Origin: Rotaria sp. Silwood1
Lineage: Eukaryota > Rotifera > Eurotatoria > Philodinida > Philodinidae
Length of the DNA: 64,000 nucleotides
Direction: 5' to 3'
Assembly: GCA_905250075.1 (NCBI GenBank)
Contig: CAJNOP010000033.1
Span: 992,613-1,056,612 of the forward strand
Shown: one piece after another, positions 37,210 to 49,413 of the stretch
How the letters are laid out: every line of letters begins with the position of its first letter
Numbering within the stretch: the first letter of the stretch is position 1
Made by a program: the position numbers and the translations under genes
Notes under the pieces: generated by a model
The model's input: only the letters and a program-made list of their open reading frames with translations
The model's database searches: none
Told to the model about the DNA's origin: nothing

Positions 37210-40200
37210 GAGGGACGATAACTCTGAGAGTACAAATTACAAAGACACTTCAGAAGATGAACATATTGAAGAATCTCATCATCAATTAGTTAAGATGCAA
37301 GTTCATCGTAAAAAAATCATTACTTGTGATACAACTGTGTCAACATCGGGTGTAGAAAAGAAACACAAAACTCGTCATCATCGACATTCTAATAGTTCAA
37401 AAAATGAAAGCAACAATCTGACAACGATTGATGTGTATCAAAAATTACCAGTAAATCGACCATTTAGCGCACCGGCAACACAAAGGTAGGTGTCCATAAA
37501 ATTAAACTTCAGGAAATGATGTTCGAGGCAACCAGCTCTTTATATATCTGCTTCCTTAGTTTGATTTGTTCAGAATTTGTAAATTAAGTTTAGCGTCAAA
37601 GGCATTAAATTTTTGGTATATATACGAATCGATAGTAGAATGTTAAGAGAATAGCAATCATTTCTCAACCAACAGTTCTCATATTGACATGCCACTATTG
37701 TTTGTCAAAAAACATGGAATCTTATTGAACGTGTCACTGTAAGTCTTCTTTCTTCCAATCCGTACACCTACTCACCGTCAAAATCGTTTCTGACCTATCT
37801 ATCTAGTAGTATGTAAACGTTGTTTATTTAATAGGAACGCTACTCGACCAAAGAATTTTCTGGTTCGGGTGTTTCGAAATGGTGATCCCAGTCGATGTGC
37901 CTACTGTGCTTCATGCACTATGAACATTGTAAGATATATATATCACACGATGACATACTACGATCATTACTGCTGTTGTACCCAACTGTTTTGTTTTCTT
38001 TTTTCTGCTTTAGATACTTTCAGAGGCCACACGTAAATTACAACTTGTTAGACCTGCAAGGCGTTTATTTGACGCTTCTGGATATGAAATTTTTCGAAGT
38101 GAAGAAATACGGCGCAATCGAGTATACTATGTGTCATTTGGGGAAAATTACATTCATCCATCGAAAGCAATTAAACGTACGTAATTATGGATGTTTAGTG
38201 TCCACAGCTAGTTTATAATTATTCCATTAAGGAACTTTTCCTACTATTTTCTTTCTCTCAGTCGAAAAAAGTAGAACAATAAAAATTTAAGATTTGCCTT
38301 TCGTTGAAAGTGAGATGTGAAATGTCTATTTTGCAAAACTCGCCCGTTGCTTTCAGAGCGATGAAGGCATCAGATATACCAGCATTTTGGTATTGAATTG
38401 TAAAATTTGTGTTTTATTCGAGTTCCATAGCTTCGATAGTTGCTTAGAGACTTTGAAGATGTTTTCTATGAATTTAATAATTTTTTATTGTATTTTCTTA
38501 TACACATAGTTCACATACAACATCGTACAAGTATCATATGGACACTCAATGGTATTGAATTTCTGTCTAAAAGAACTTCACGACGACGTAAGTTCAAAGA
38601 TGTGTTCAATAAATCCTACTCAAACAGACAGAAAATTTGGAAAGACGGAGTGTGTGTGCTCAAAACGGAACCGCGATTACGGTCCATTCACGCTGATTAG
38701 AAAAATGCAAGAAAAGTGTGCATTTACACAAAATTTTCACTTTCAGAACCTTAAAAGGCATGTTTTTTCAATGTTAGAATAAGAAAAAAGCGTGTTTCAT
38801 TCCCTAAAATTGGAGTTTTTCGCCGTTTTCATTCTCTAGAAGTGAAAAATTGCGCGAATAAACGCGTTTCTTACGTTTTTCTAATCCGCGTGAATTAATC
38901 ACAACCGTAGTTCCATTTTGAACATTTAAACGTTTTTCCAAATTTTTGTTTTCTTGGATACTAAAAAATTCTGCTGGATTATCTACTAAGGATAATCATC
39001 GTGGGGCTTTTCCGGTGCTTACCACGTGGACTCGAGAAATCAAGGTTGTGGCGGATAACGAGGCATGTGAGTCTATTGAATGATGAAGCGTAACACGAAT
39101 ATGCATGTATGTAGCAACTCGAAGAAATAAAAAGAGCGATTATCAGTGCGATGCAAAAGAACGAGAGAAGAAGAGAAAGCTAAAATACAACAACATGCAG
39201 TGAAGTGTCTAATAGGTGCCAAGATTAATCTACTTTAAAGTCATCGAAATATTCATTTTTGGTTTCATATCGCATTGTCCGTATAGAAACCTGTTTCTCG
39301 GTGGATGAATAAATGAAGACAAAAAGGTAGACTCTCGCCCATCGTTATAGATTAGAAAATGTTTATCTTCGACGGTATGTCAGAGACCAGATCGTGAATT
39401 GTTGCCCATGTAAAAATGTATGCAAAATTTAACGATTTAACGAAATTTAATGTTACCTTTCTGTCCTTGAAAACGCGTTAAAATAATATTAACGTAGAGA
39501 AACGAGTGAAAATTCGTTAAATTCATATTTTAACGCGTTTTCAAGGACAGAAAGGTAACATTAAATTTCGTTAAATCGTTAAATTTTGAATATATTTTTA
39601 CATGGGTGGTATACGAAATAATTGAAAAAGAGGATACGATGTGGAGGATCGAAAAAAAACTTAGCCCGGATCAGAGCTGGGCAAATACGGAGTTTATCAA
39701 GTAAGAGTACTACCAGAATCGCACTCAAACACTTGAAGAACACACCACTCGAAAGTAAGTTTATCATGTGCTGAATATTGTAGATGAAGCAGTGGCTCAT
39801 CACATATTCATCCAATTTGATCTGGCTACTTTCTATTGGGACTTGAATACTAGTGGAGAAGACAGCTAATCCTATTTTCTTACTGACGCTCTAAAAAAAG
39901 CCTATATTTCTAGACACATACATTCACTGATGAATAAACAGGAAGATGTTAGGTTTTCAGTAAGAGATTTAACAAGAACATATACTAAAATTTAAACTTC
40001 AAAGTCATCAGAAAAAATTGTTCGATAACATTTTGGACAGAATTTGAAGTTAAGTAACATCAATGTAGCACTTGATTTAATAAATTACTGTACTGAGTGT
40101 TAGCATTCAAAAAACCTAGAAGGACTACACATTGATTAATGTTAGCCTTGATAATTAACAATAACACGTGACGAAGTAGATACAGTGATCACATAGAATT

Positions 40201-42906
40201 TAATAATTGATTGCTTTTGTGTATGATCGTTTCTGACGTTCCATTATAATAGAACACGATATCACTCGTCTAAAAAATCCTCAAGTATAGATCCTTCGAG
40301 TACTAATACGTATTTACAATGGCCCAACCTTTCTTGAATGTCGACCTCCGCAAAATTTCTTGATTATATCGATCTGAAACCAACGAAGAAGCCTATTTAA
40401 AATAAAATGTGTTCTCCGTGTATCAAGAGACCAGTTTGTTGATTAAGTCTATGGAAAGAATGGAAGAATCACCATTCAAAAACAAACAGATGTGGCGATG
40501 ATACGAAGTAGCGATGTGTTCTGAGAAGTCTGAAATACAAAATACAGTAAAGCACTACGTCAGTAAAACAGCTTGATTCGATGATGAATCTTATGATATC
40601 ATCATGATTACTCCTAGTTCTTTTATTAGTTTTAAAATTGCTGCTCTATTTCAATAATTATAGAAATTTGCGTTCATCGACGCACACTTTGTCATCTCAA
40701 CAAAGCCAGTCTGTATTGAATAAAATTAGCGAAGACCCGTGAATTCCTTGCGAGGACATGTAGTCGTACACAACAAGACTTGCAAAATATTTTCTACAGA
40801 TAAGAGTGTCAGAATGATTAGGGATGGGCTATCGTGAGTAGTTTTCAGTAACTCTTACCAATGCATGAACACGAGTCAGCATTGATAGATATCTGTAGAC
40901 AATAGTAGGAACTGATGGACACCGTTTCCAAAATGTGTTCACTGATAGTTGCATGTGTCTACCGATGCCCACTCGCACCCCAAAGATGGATTCTAAACTT
41001 AATAGGATATAATGTAAAAACAGTCTCCTTCGATCTATTTGTGATATTCGTGCTAATGTACAAGTATCAAGAGCGCAATCGATTTTTAATCGACGAGGAG
41101 ACCATATTGACTCAAAACTAAACAGTTGATATTTTAGTGAAATATGTGGGGTCTTATCCGAAAACATTCTAAACTATTATAAACGCCATCGTATACTCGG
41201 GCTCACTTGCAGACCCGTAATTTACTGAGCTCCGTCGCTTCTCGTATTAAAACACATTCATTCTATCAACTTATACATGGGTGTGTATTTAAACGTTTTT
41301 ATCCACTATTGCGATTTATTGTTCGCATGCTCAACTTGCTTTTATGTAACATTGTATACTGATCCTGTAGCTATAATCTCAGACATGACATTACCGAAAT
41401 ACATAGGTCCTACCTATTCGAGAATGGCTACGTGGGCGTAGTTGTGATTGTGCATGAGGGGAAAACTCTTCTTCTTATCCACGGCTACACCCTTGCCATA
41501 ATAAAATTACAATTTGAATTCTACAACAGTGCACAGATAGAAACTTTTCGTTCTTTCTAAGAATGAACTTATATGATACGCCGAATGGTGATAATTCTCG
41601 CGTATTGCTATTAACCGAACATTTTGTATTCTACACGTTTGTTTTCTACGGCAAAAAATGAGATTTGTTATCCAAAAGATTAACTCAGTCGAACGTCAAT
41701 AGAGAAATAATCACTCACCAAAGCAATTTAAATCCTAAACTCCAAGATCATTTTCTACAAGAAGGATGTGAAATCGATGAGATGAAAATTCAGATCGTCT
41801 AACCATCGAAACTTATGTTACCGTTGTTAATATATTCCAGGTTCTCCATCTAGTGAAGATGAAAGCACAATTACCGATGAAATCTATACGCCGCCAATCA
41901 CATCAAGGACAACAAGACACATTATACATAAAACCACGCAGACAGACGACAAACTTTTGCTACAGCGAAAGATGAAAGCGAGTGATACGCAAACTGATGA
42001 AGTAATGAAACCATCACTAAACATGAAATCTATATACACGCAGACTCATGAAGCAAAAGAAATTACGGGTCAGAATAGATGGGGATCAATGCTTGAAGAC
42101 TCACCGATACAACGCATGAATAAAGCCACACAAACAGCGCGAGACCATGCAAGTAAAGCAATTCAAACCGGAGAAAATGTTTTGCGAACAACGATATCCT
42201 CGTAAGTGAAGATTTTTGAATGTATACAATTTAGAGTAGAGAACTAATTTACCAAAAGATCTAAACTGTTTTCAGATATAGTTTAATATTGAAAAAATTT
42301 ATTTGATTTCTTTTCACAATTCTATAGGGTTGATCGGATAGATGTATGTGCACAAAAGCCATCTATTGGTTTAGCACTTTTATGAACTTGCACAAATGCG
42401 TCAAACTTTACTGAATGAAAATCGATGAAACTATCGAAAATTCGGTTTTAAGTCTCTGAGCACTGAAAAAGCAAACGAATGACACAATTCGTTTAGTTGA
42501 ATGCATATTTAGCCATAGATATCGTGTTTTTCGTTGCTGTACATGTCTTAGTTTTTTTTTAAATTTTTTTTACTGTTTGTCTAGTGAACCAATCTACCTC
42601 CGTCCTACTCGTACGACTAACTTTCGTGTTAAAGTCTGTCGCAATAGTGATCGTAGTCGATTTGATTATTGTAAATCCTGCTCAATGGAAATTGTAAGAT
42701 AGTGATCTACGAACGTCTTTGTATTCCTTTTGAATTGTTTTGTATACTTTTAGTTATTAACATCTGCGACCCAGAAACTGCAAATGCCTCTACCTGCCCG
42801 ACGCTTATTTGATGCGAATGGAGTCGAGATTCACCACAGTGAAGAAATGCGACGTGATCAAGAATACTTTGTATCGGCGGGAGAAAACTTTAAAAAACCA
42901 TCATAG
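37210..42906 (+). CDS. Doublecortin-domain protein with two DCX domains and a TQT-motif linker (5' end unresolved)
   Basis: DCX domains bind microtubules. Exons are 37210-37485, 37835-37928, 38014-38176, 41841-42201, 42585-42693 and 42754-42906, giving at least 384 residues. Domain 1 (about 98-172) carries NFLVRVFRNGD and ARRLFDASGYEIFRSEE. Domain 2 (about 305-382) carries NFRVKVCRNSD and ARRLFDANGVEIHHSEE, and the protein ends just after it. Each domain has a CxYCxSC cluster and is split by a phase-0 intron at the same place, which indicates duplication of an exon pair. The linker exon holds five TQT/IQT motifs. The 5' exon opens in phase with coding-like sequence before the first ATG (37295), so upstream exons probably exist and I could not place them. 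The closest named relatives are DCDC-type proteins; the exact orthologue is uncertain. Confidence 0.85.
38630..38948. repeat. Foldback element in DCX-gene intron 3
   Basis: Arms of about 110 bp share, in opposite orientation, AAAATTTGGAAA, TCAAAACGGAAC-like, TTCACGC..GATTAGAAAAA and TTTTCACTT. It sits in the 3664-bp intron 38177-41840. Confidence 0.7.
39405..39606. repeat. Near-perfect MITE-like hairpin, 202 bp
   Basis: The ends read CCCATGTAAAAAT and its exact reverse complement. Arms of about 80 bp are nearly identical (AATTTAACGATTTAACGAAA; CTTTCTGTCCTTGAAAACGC) and flank a loop of about 45 nt. High arm identity suggests a recent insertion or gene conversion. No clear target-site duplication was found. 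It lies in DCX-gene intron 3. Confidence 0.9.
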
Positions 42907-45281
42907 TAGCACAAATAATGCTTTCTATATGGCAGGAGCGTCTAGTAGTTGTGATTGAATGTTTGCCAATGACCAAAACCCTGCCCGTACTAAATGATAC
43001 TATATTAGTATATATTTTACATTCCACAATTATCCTACAGTAAAGAAAAAGATAATCACATCGAATTCTGTTTTGAATCTACTCACTACAATAAAATGTT
43101 TCAAAATTTCACTCCTTTTATTTGTTGTTCGGAAGAAGCATAGTTGAAAAAATGAAATTGATCAGAGAAGTAAATCTCTGTTGCTTCAAAAACTGAAACC
43201 GATTTATTCAAATATTTCAGACGACGATAAGCAACAAGTATTTTCTTCAAGTAGTACATTATTACTTCGTCTCTTCTTAGTCGCCTGCATTGTGAACTTA
43301 TTTTCTTTTTGCTATAAAAAAAAGACATCTATTGATTCATCGTAAAAAATTATCATCAATCATCTGACAAAAATTGAAAATAGTTTTATATACTAGAGAT
43401 ATATCAAAAGTAATTGCATAGGAAAATAAAATGCTACAGTTTAAGTTTGATCAAGTATTTATTTAAGTGCGCATATCAGATATATAGTAGACAGTATGAG
43501 CCACACATGACCTATTGATCTCAAGCTATCTATGGAAAACGTTTTTTGAACCAACATTGATTAAAAAAATAATTATCTAGGTTACAGCCCGCGTCCGACC
43601 ATGATGAACTGTTTTGAAGCGTCTTATTTTGTTGATCTTCATCGACTAAAAAGGTTCCTAATATCATCTCTGCGAGATTTAAGTATAAAACAGGGTGGAT
43701 TCACTGTTCTTCTGCATGACAACTCTAGCTACATTGATAATATGTTCTGAAGGTTATACAATGGCCATACATGGTACCCGAATCGTTCAGGTTCGAATAG
43801 TTTTTCATTTCAAATAAATTTCAACACGTCCTGACTTTTTCAAATCTCTTTTTTCTGTTCTTCACTAAGGATACAGAACGATTTGATCATTGTATATTTA
43901 TTAAAGTTAAGAAAAGTTAGCTAAAGAACTCTGTTTCCACGTACATACCTTAACTGTATTTCACTTTTCAATATTCACAAAAATTTCAGGATAGGTTACG
44001 TATCGTCTTGTCAAACTATGCACTCTGTTGATTCACGTGGCTTACGTCGAAAAATCGTGAATTACAAGTGAACCAAAATCGAGAAGTGACAGCCACTTTG
44101 AATTTTTGACAGTTGTGCCCTCGTTCCAATCTTATCCTTCCACTTGACGTGAATGAGACTACGAGAAGAAGAAAAAAACATTGTTTCGATCCCAAAATCA
44201 TAATATTTATTGACTACAATTTTCATCATTTAATTTGATATGTTGAGCTCCTTTCATGTAAAAAACATAAGTGGAAATATCAATATATTCATGATTTTCA
44301 TCAATTTGAAATGTAACTAATTGGTGAAAACCAAGCAATTATAGCTTTTTAGAATTATATTGACGGTATTAATCGGTTTTTTTCTCAAATTTGATTCGGA
44401 ATCAATTATTGTTCTTTGATTATAATGGCTTTTTGAATTGAAAACAAATAACATCGACTACTAACTATTATAATCTGTTTCTACAATTCTTTTTGTTAAT
44501 CAGTTAGAAACAATTTTTAAGAGTAATCAGTTTTCCTCGGTATTTTATCATGTTTTGTGTCATCTAAAATCAACTGATTCTTATAATAATCTATCAGTAT
44601 AGATTACCTTTTCGAACCGATTATAACCCTTTAGATAACCATTCAAGTGTTTTGTTTGTGAATGAATAAAATCGGCCAAACTGTAGTCAGGGTAATGCTT
44701 CCATTCTCAAATTATCCAAAAGAAAATATGAGCTGCCGTTGGTGTGCCTCAATGGAGATATTATAATTCCAAGGTATTTTAATACAGGTATAGATGCTAC
44801 AGAATCATTCACATTGAGCGTTTTTTAATATAGTGGACTGCATTTTCAGATAATCCGAATTCAAAATTTTATTTAAATTTCGTCCAACGTTAAAACTATT
44901 TTAATTCCGATGTTATACGAAAGTTTGATGTTATATTAGTGAATACTGATGAAAATCTCTTCATTTAATTATAAACTATCAAAGTTTACCATATATTTGA
45001 ACCGAAAACACGCGTTGTTGCATCAAACGTAACTTATAAATATTCGTTCTTCATATTTAATGCTTGTGTAATAATAGTCCTAATATCATAGTAAAATAAA
45101 CTTTGGTTTTTCAATTTTCATAACGCTTTTTATGTTTATTTTGATCTATACAGAATCAGCGTTAGCACGCTTTTGAAAAGCGAATAACCGGTTGCAACTT
45201 TCGTACTGGATGTTAATAAAATACTGGTACTGATCCATAGTGACAACTGGTCTATTTCATTATTGCCGTCATCCTTGATAT
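42907..45281. other. Intergenic stretch
   Basis: There is no supported gene. A short frame at 43601-43750 (MMNCFEASYFVDLHRLKRF, 49 codons) reads like protein and follows an acceptor-like CTAG, but it has no partner exon that I can find. Confidence 0.45.
43090..43095 (+). terminator. Candidate AATAAA poly(A) signal of the DCX gene
   Basis: AATAAA lies 184 nt after the stop at 42906. It is plausible but not unique in AT-rich DNA. Confidence 0.3.
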
Positions 45282-45488
45282 TTGATTACTCTATTGGCTT
45301 TTACAATCACACCTACTATGTCACTTGATCGTTTGGCTTTTATTCTATATACATGTATATATGCATCAATCGGTATTCCTTTTGAAGAACGCAAATTAAT
45401 ACAAATATTTGGTCAAGATTATGTTAATTATCAACAACATGTACCACCTATTTTCCCTTGTTTTATCTCAAAAATGAAACAGAACTAA
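45282..45488 (+). pseudogene. Relic of an ICMT/methanethiol S-methyltransferase-like membrane methyltransferase (C-terminal part)
   Basis: The 68-codon frame ends with a family-like C-terminus: TPTMSLDRLAF, then GIPFEERKLIQIFGQDY followed by NYQQHVPPIFP. The EE..L..FG..Y..Y...VP..P pattern is typical of the isoprenylcysteine carboxyl methyltransferase superfamily, especially the bacterial-type NnrU/MddA branch. Upstream, the frame is closed by TGA at 45276-45278. There is no acceptor AG at its start, and the preceding TM helices and SAM-binding region are absent. I read it as a truncated gene fragment. The first codon is TTG, so it is not a real start. Confidence 0.6.
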
Positions 45489-45590
45489 TAACTATGTATT
45501 GTTTCTAAATTTTTTTAAAACAACCCATTGATAAATATGTTTGATGATCTTGTCAATTGAACAACATCATGCTTTGAAACTATAATTTTC

Positions 45591-45745
45591 TTACATCATA
45601 TCATAGAACTTTATCTAAAAACGTAAGATTTGTTTTGTTCTTAGAGGTAGATAAATGGTAGTTATAATAGGTGTCATTAGAAACATACACAACAAAGCGT
45701 ATAGTTTGACAATCTCATCAACATAAAACTGAAAAGATAAATAAT
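45591..45745. repeat. Dispersed repeat pair, copy 2 (short form)
   Basis: This matches 26145-26198 and 26361-26465 in the same order, with the two blocks joined directly (TTGTTCTTAG then AGGTAGATAAATG). It lies 103 bp after the methyltransferase relic. Confidence 0.7.
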
Positions 45746-45911
45746 GTCGTTCATTTTTATTTCGATAATAATATACTTTCCTATGTGTAAAAATACTAAT
45801 TAAATCAAACATATATGCATTGATCTCGAGAATTTTTTGGGTTCTTTATAACTTTCAAAAATGTTGATTTTTTTAAGCTTTTTGTATTGATTCAGCCAAC
45901 TTTAAATTGAG

Positions 45912-45917
45912 TTTATT
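45912..45917 (-). terminator. Candidate AATAAA poly(A) signal of the tetraspan gene
   Basis: AATAAA on the minus strand lies about 107 nt beyond the stop at 46024. Confidence 0.35.
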
Positions 45918-46023
45918 CAAAACAATCGAAAGAAAATGTCATATACACAAATTATTCATTTAAAAAATAGCACGTTTTGTGAATCGAAGAGTCTTACATA
46001 CAAATAGGATATATGTAAAATAA

Positions 46024-47864
46024 TTATGGTCTCCATATGGGATTATGTTTTGACTGACTGGATGATGGTATTCGCCGATGACTTACAAGTTCATTATTAC
46101 ACTTAATGCATAAATATGGAAAGAGATTTTTACGTTCATAATATGTAGTTAATATCATTCGTGGTTCTTGATTACAACGTGTACATAATCGATCATAATT
46201 AGCTGAACTAGCTCTTGGTCCTAGAAATGTTTTTGTCGTTGTAACGGACGGTACTGCTGCTGATGAATAATGATATTGTGATGATGTGTATGGTTGACTT
46301 TCAACCATATATGTTGTTACTTTATGATGAGGATTATATTGTGGATATGATTGAGATACATTATTGGAATATGTTCTTCGTGACATTCTATTTGTTTGAT
46401 TTGTTGAAAGTATACGAAGATCAGCATTAGAAATAATTTGTTGATATAATCTAATATGTCTATAAATAATATATGTTAATATATATAAAGATACAAATAA
46501 GATAAATAAGCCAGCACAAAATATTTGAATACTTTGAAATATACGTTTTGCATTCATATTTGTTTGAAAATAATTTGGCCATGTTATATAGAGTGGCCAA
46601 CCAGTTATGATTATATTATGTGTTGAATTAGATATATCAACTGAAGCATCATTACAATTTAAAAAGTAACATCGACTAGGATCAATAAGAACAAGAATAT
46701 CATAAGCTATTAAGGCCATACATAATATAATCATGATACAACATAATATTACAGTAATACGAAGAATAATCAAACGTGGCTTGTATGCTGAAAAGACGAA
46801 AAATTTCTTTTTAAATTATTAATTCTTTTCAATTATTCTTCGAAATATATTTTTTCTTGACTTTTGTAACAGAAAACAATCTTTTGCATTTTTCGAGCCA
46901 TATGGCGAGCATAAACATTCAATTTTTTACTAGTGTTGCACATAAAGCGCCCTTCTTTAATTTTACAAATATTTGAAAATGATGGAATTCTTTAATTATC
47001 AATAAATTTCATATGAAAAAGAAACTTGATTGCAAACTCATCATATAGTGTATAATCATTTAAGTTTGTTCCATTTTTTTTTTGGGAAAAACAAAATTTT
47101 TTAATTGATTTTACTGTCAAAATTGTTGAAAGAATAGCAGATTTTAAAACTTTCAGTTATAATTATATAGATTAGAAAGCTGTGAGCATTTCCTACATAA
47201 CCGTATTAGAACATTGCTCTTAAAACATTTCAACAGTCTATCTGTAAGAGATTTTTGAGATGTTAGACAGCTCTAATATGTTGAATTGAAGCATTTTCAA
47301 AAATACAACGTTTATATAAGATATCGTGGGCTACTTTCCAAAAAACAACATATTTCTATTCCTCAATACTTTTTCGTTAAGGTGGAAAAGACACAAAATT
47401 AATGACAAATATTTGCACTACCTGTTAGTAAACATATGGAATAGGACTTCTAGACTTTTTTTCTTCGCTGTGGCAATTTTGATTTTATTGGACTAAGGTT
47501 TCAGTAGTTATCATTCTAATAAGGTTTCCTCGTTGATTATTGACAAAAATACAAAGTTTTTTTTATTATTTATTTTTGATTACTTTTCGATCAAATTTAT
47601 TTGTTAAGTTAAATATTTAACCTTACCAGTAATCAAAACGAAAATAGCACAGATCATTAAAGGAATAAAAACAATAAAACCTCCAAAGGCTGTTGATCGA
47701 CGTAAATCAAAAATTGTATGACCCACTTCCATACCAGCTATACTTAAACAAAGAAAGATTAGTATCAGTCCAAGTATAATTATCCAAACATGCGGCCATT
47801 GTAAATACAATCCATATTTATTAAAAGTAATTGTTGATTTTGACATGTTTGACTTGAACGACAT
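46024..47864 (-). CDS. Four-TM membrane protein with C-terminal CxxC pair, family not recognised
   Basis: Two exons, 47627-47864 and 46024-46787, joined in phase 1 through a GTAAGG donor and TTTTCAG acceptor, encode 333 aa. I chose the ATG at 47864; the longer upstream frame begins only with TTG. TM segments are at about 26-46, 59-78, 85-108 and 167-188. The TM3-TM4 loop has Cys 119 and 124 and an N-glycosylation sequon (NST, about 133). The cytosolic tail is Ser/Tyr/Thr-rich and ends with a zinc-ribbon-like pair: CTRC at 281-284 and CIKC at 306-309. Topology resembles tetraspan/MARVEL-type proteins, but I see no diagnostic motif such as the tetraspanin CCG. The intron is 839 bp and repeat-free as far as I can see. 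Confidence 0.75.
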
Positions 47865-49413
47865 TTTAACTTTGTCAGATTCGAAAATAGTAATATATTT
47901 GTTTCTTCTTCTTTCTCTTTTTGACAAAAAAAACTTACGATCTTCAAATGTTAATTTTGTTATTTCAATGAAAAAAGCAAAGCAAAGGGAAGGAATAGAA
48001 AAAAGAAAAGCTACATAAATACTTTCATTAATCCATAAAAAATATAATCAGTACGTAGCAAATATCTATCGACCTCATTCTTATTGAATAGTTTAAATAA
48101 AAAAAAAACAACGAATGCAAATCGATAAAATGTTCTTATTGTTGATGTCTGCCTTAGCAACAGTCTACTAAAAAAAAGAATCTCACTTTACCAAATAATT
48201 TGTTTTTGGTTTTTTTCCCAATTATTTTGAAGTAAACTCTACTGAATAATATTTTAATTAATAAGATAAATAGACATAACCATCTCGCCAGTGATGAATA
48301 TAGAATTTTGAAAAAATAGATGTACTTCAACAGCAAGTGAGGCAATCATAGTCACAAAATTTATTTTGTAGTCTAATTAAAGGACTCATCTATGGATGTG
48401 TTCTGCTGAGATAAATCAAAAAATAGTCCGAAAGGAAGGAACTATCGCCTCCCTCTAAATCCCCGATCATATATCACGTTTTTTTTTTCATAATAACACG
48501 ACGAATAATGTCTTTAAGAAGACCCTCTCTTTCAGGGATTTCTGAGGAATGACTCATCAGAAGTATTTCAAACTTTCAGAATAGATGGATCTTGATAAGT
48601 AGAGAAAAAATTATCATGAACACCGAATTTCCCAATACTTCTTTTTTAGAAATATCTGAATCTTACAGACTAAAAACCGCCCCGCTTTCTCAGCCGTATT
48701 ATGTCTAATAGGTTGTAATTTTCCCACTAAATGTTATAGACACTCTTAGGAGTATCTACTTTTTGTTTGGTTTCTTATTATCTTCTTCCATTTGAATAAA
48801 AACATCAAAATACCTGACGTATCTCGAACAACATATGGTCCTTATACTAAAGCTGTTTTTTTTTAAATTAGAACTTTTTTCTCCAATTAAAGTGATCGAA
48901 AACTGGCGATGTTAAAGATCCATGATCCATACTCTCAACATCTTTGGAATGAGAAATAATTATTAATCCTTAGGAAAAAATTGCAGCACAAATTTTTCTG
49001 CTAAGTATTTCAAGAATTAAGCTTACTAGGAGCTTTAACGAACAACAAAGAACCTTCATTTACATAGAATTTCTCAGATGACACTTCGAAAGTAAATTAG
49101 CGATGAGAAACTAAGAATTAAAAAACATTTTGATTTTAACATCCGAAAAGGGGAGAAGAAGGTTCCGTAATGTTAAAATCAATATATGAAATATCATCAT
49201 TTAGTGACATCTTTTCAAGTGAGAATTCGATGAAGGATTGATTACTTTTTTTGACTGGATGATACAATGTAACTAAAGAAATACTTAGCTTCTTTTTATC
49301 ATGCAGTTGTCTCATTCTTTATTTTATTTGTTTTCGTAGTGAGCAATAAGACGATTCTATTGCTGTTTCGTGTACAGTATGAAAAATTATTTCGTATAAA
49401 GAATTCTGTCATA
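47865..49413. other. Intergenic, promoters of the tetraspan and GOLGA1 genes
   Basis: This is a divergent arrangement (47864 minus, 49414 plus). The main content is the dispersed repeat at about 48420-48790; otherwise I see no gene. Confidence 0.5.
48420..48790 (-). repeat. Dispersed repeat related to 24932-25420
   Basis: On the minus strand, 48515-48650 matches 25285-25420. The adjacent CCGCCCCGCTTTCTCAGCCG block near 48680 matches CGCCCCCGTTTCTCCGGC at about 24938. Copies are diverged. Confidence 0.5.

Noticed and set aside
40829-41167. 112-codon minus-strand frame and overlapping plus-strand frame 40915-41121
   Set aside because: The two overlap on opposite strands, neither resembles a family, and both lie inside the DCX-gene intron.
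43601-43750. 49-codon frame after an acceptor-like CTAG
   Set aside because: Protein-like but isolated; no partner exon or known domain, so not called as a gene.
47865-47927. N-terminal extension of the tetraspan protein
   Set aside because: The extension begins at a TTG codon; the first ATG is at 47864, which gives a normal start before TM1.
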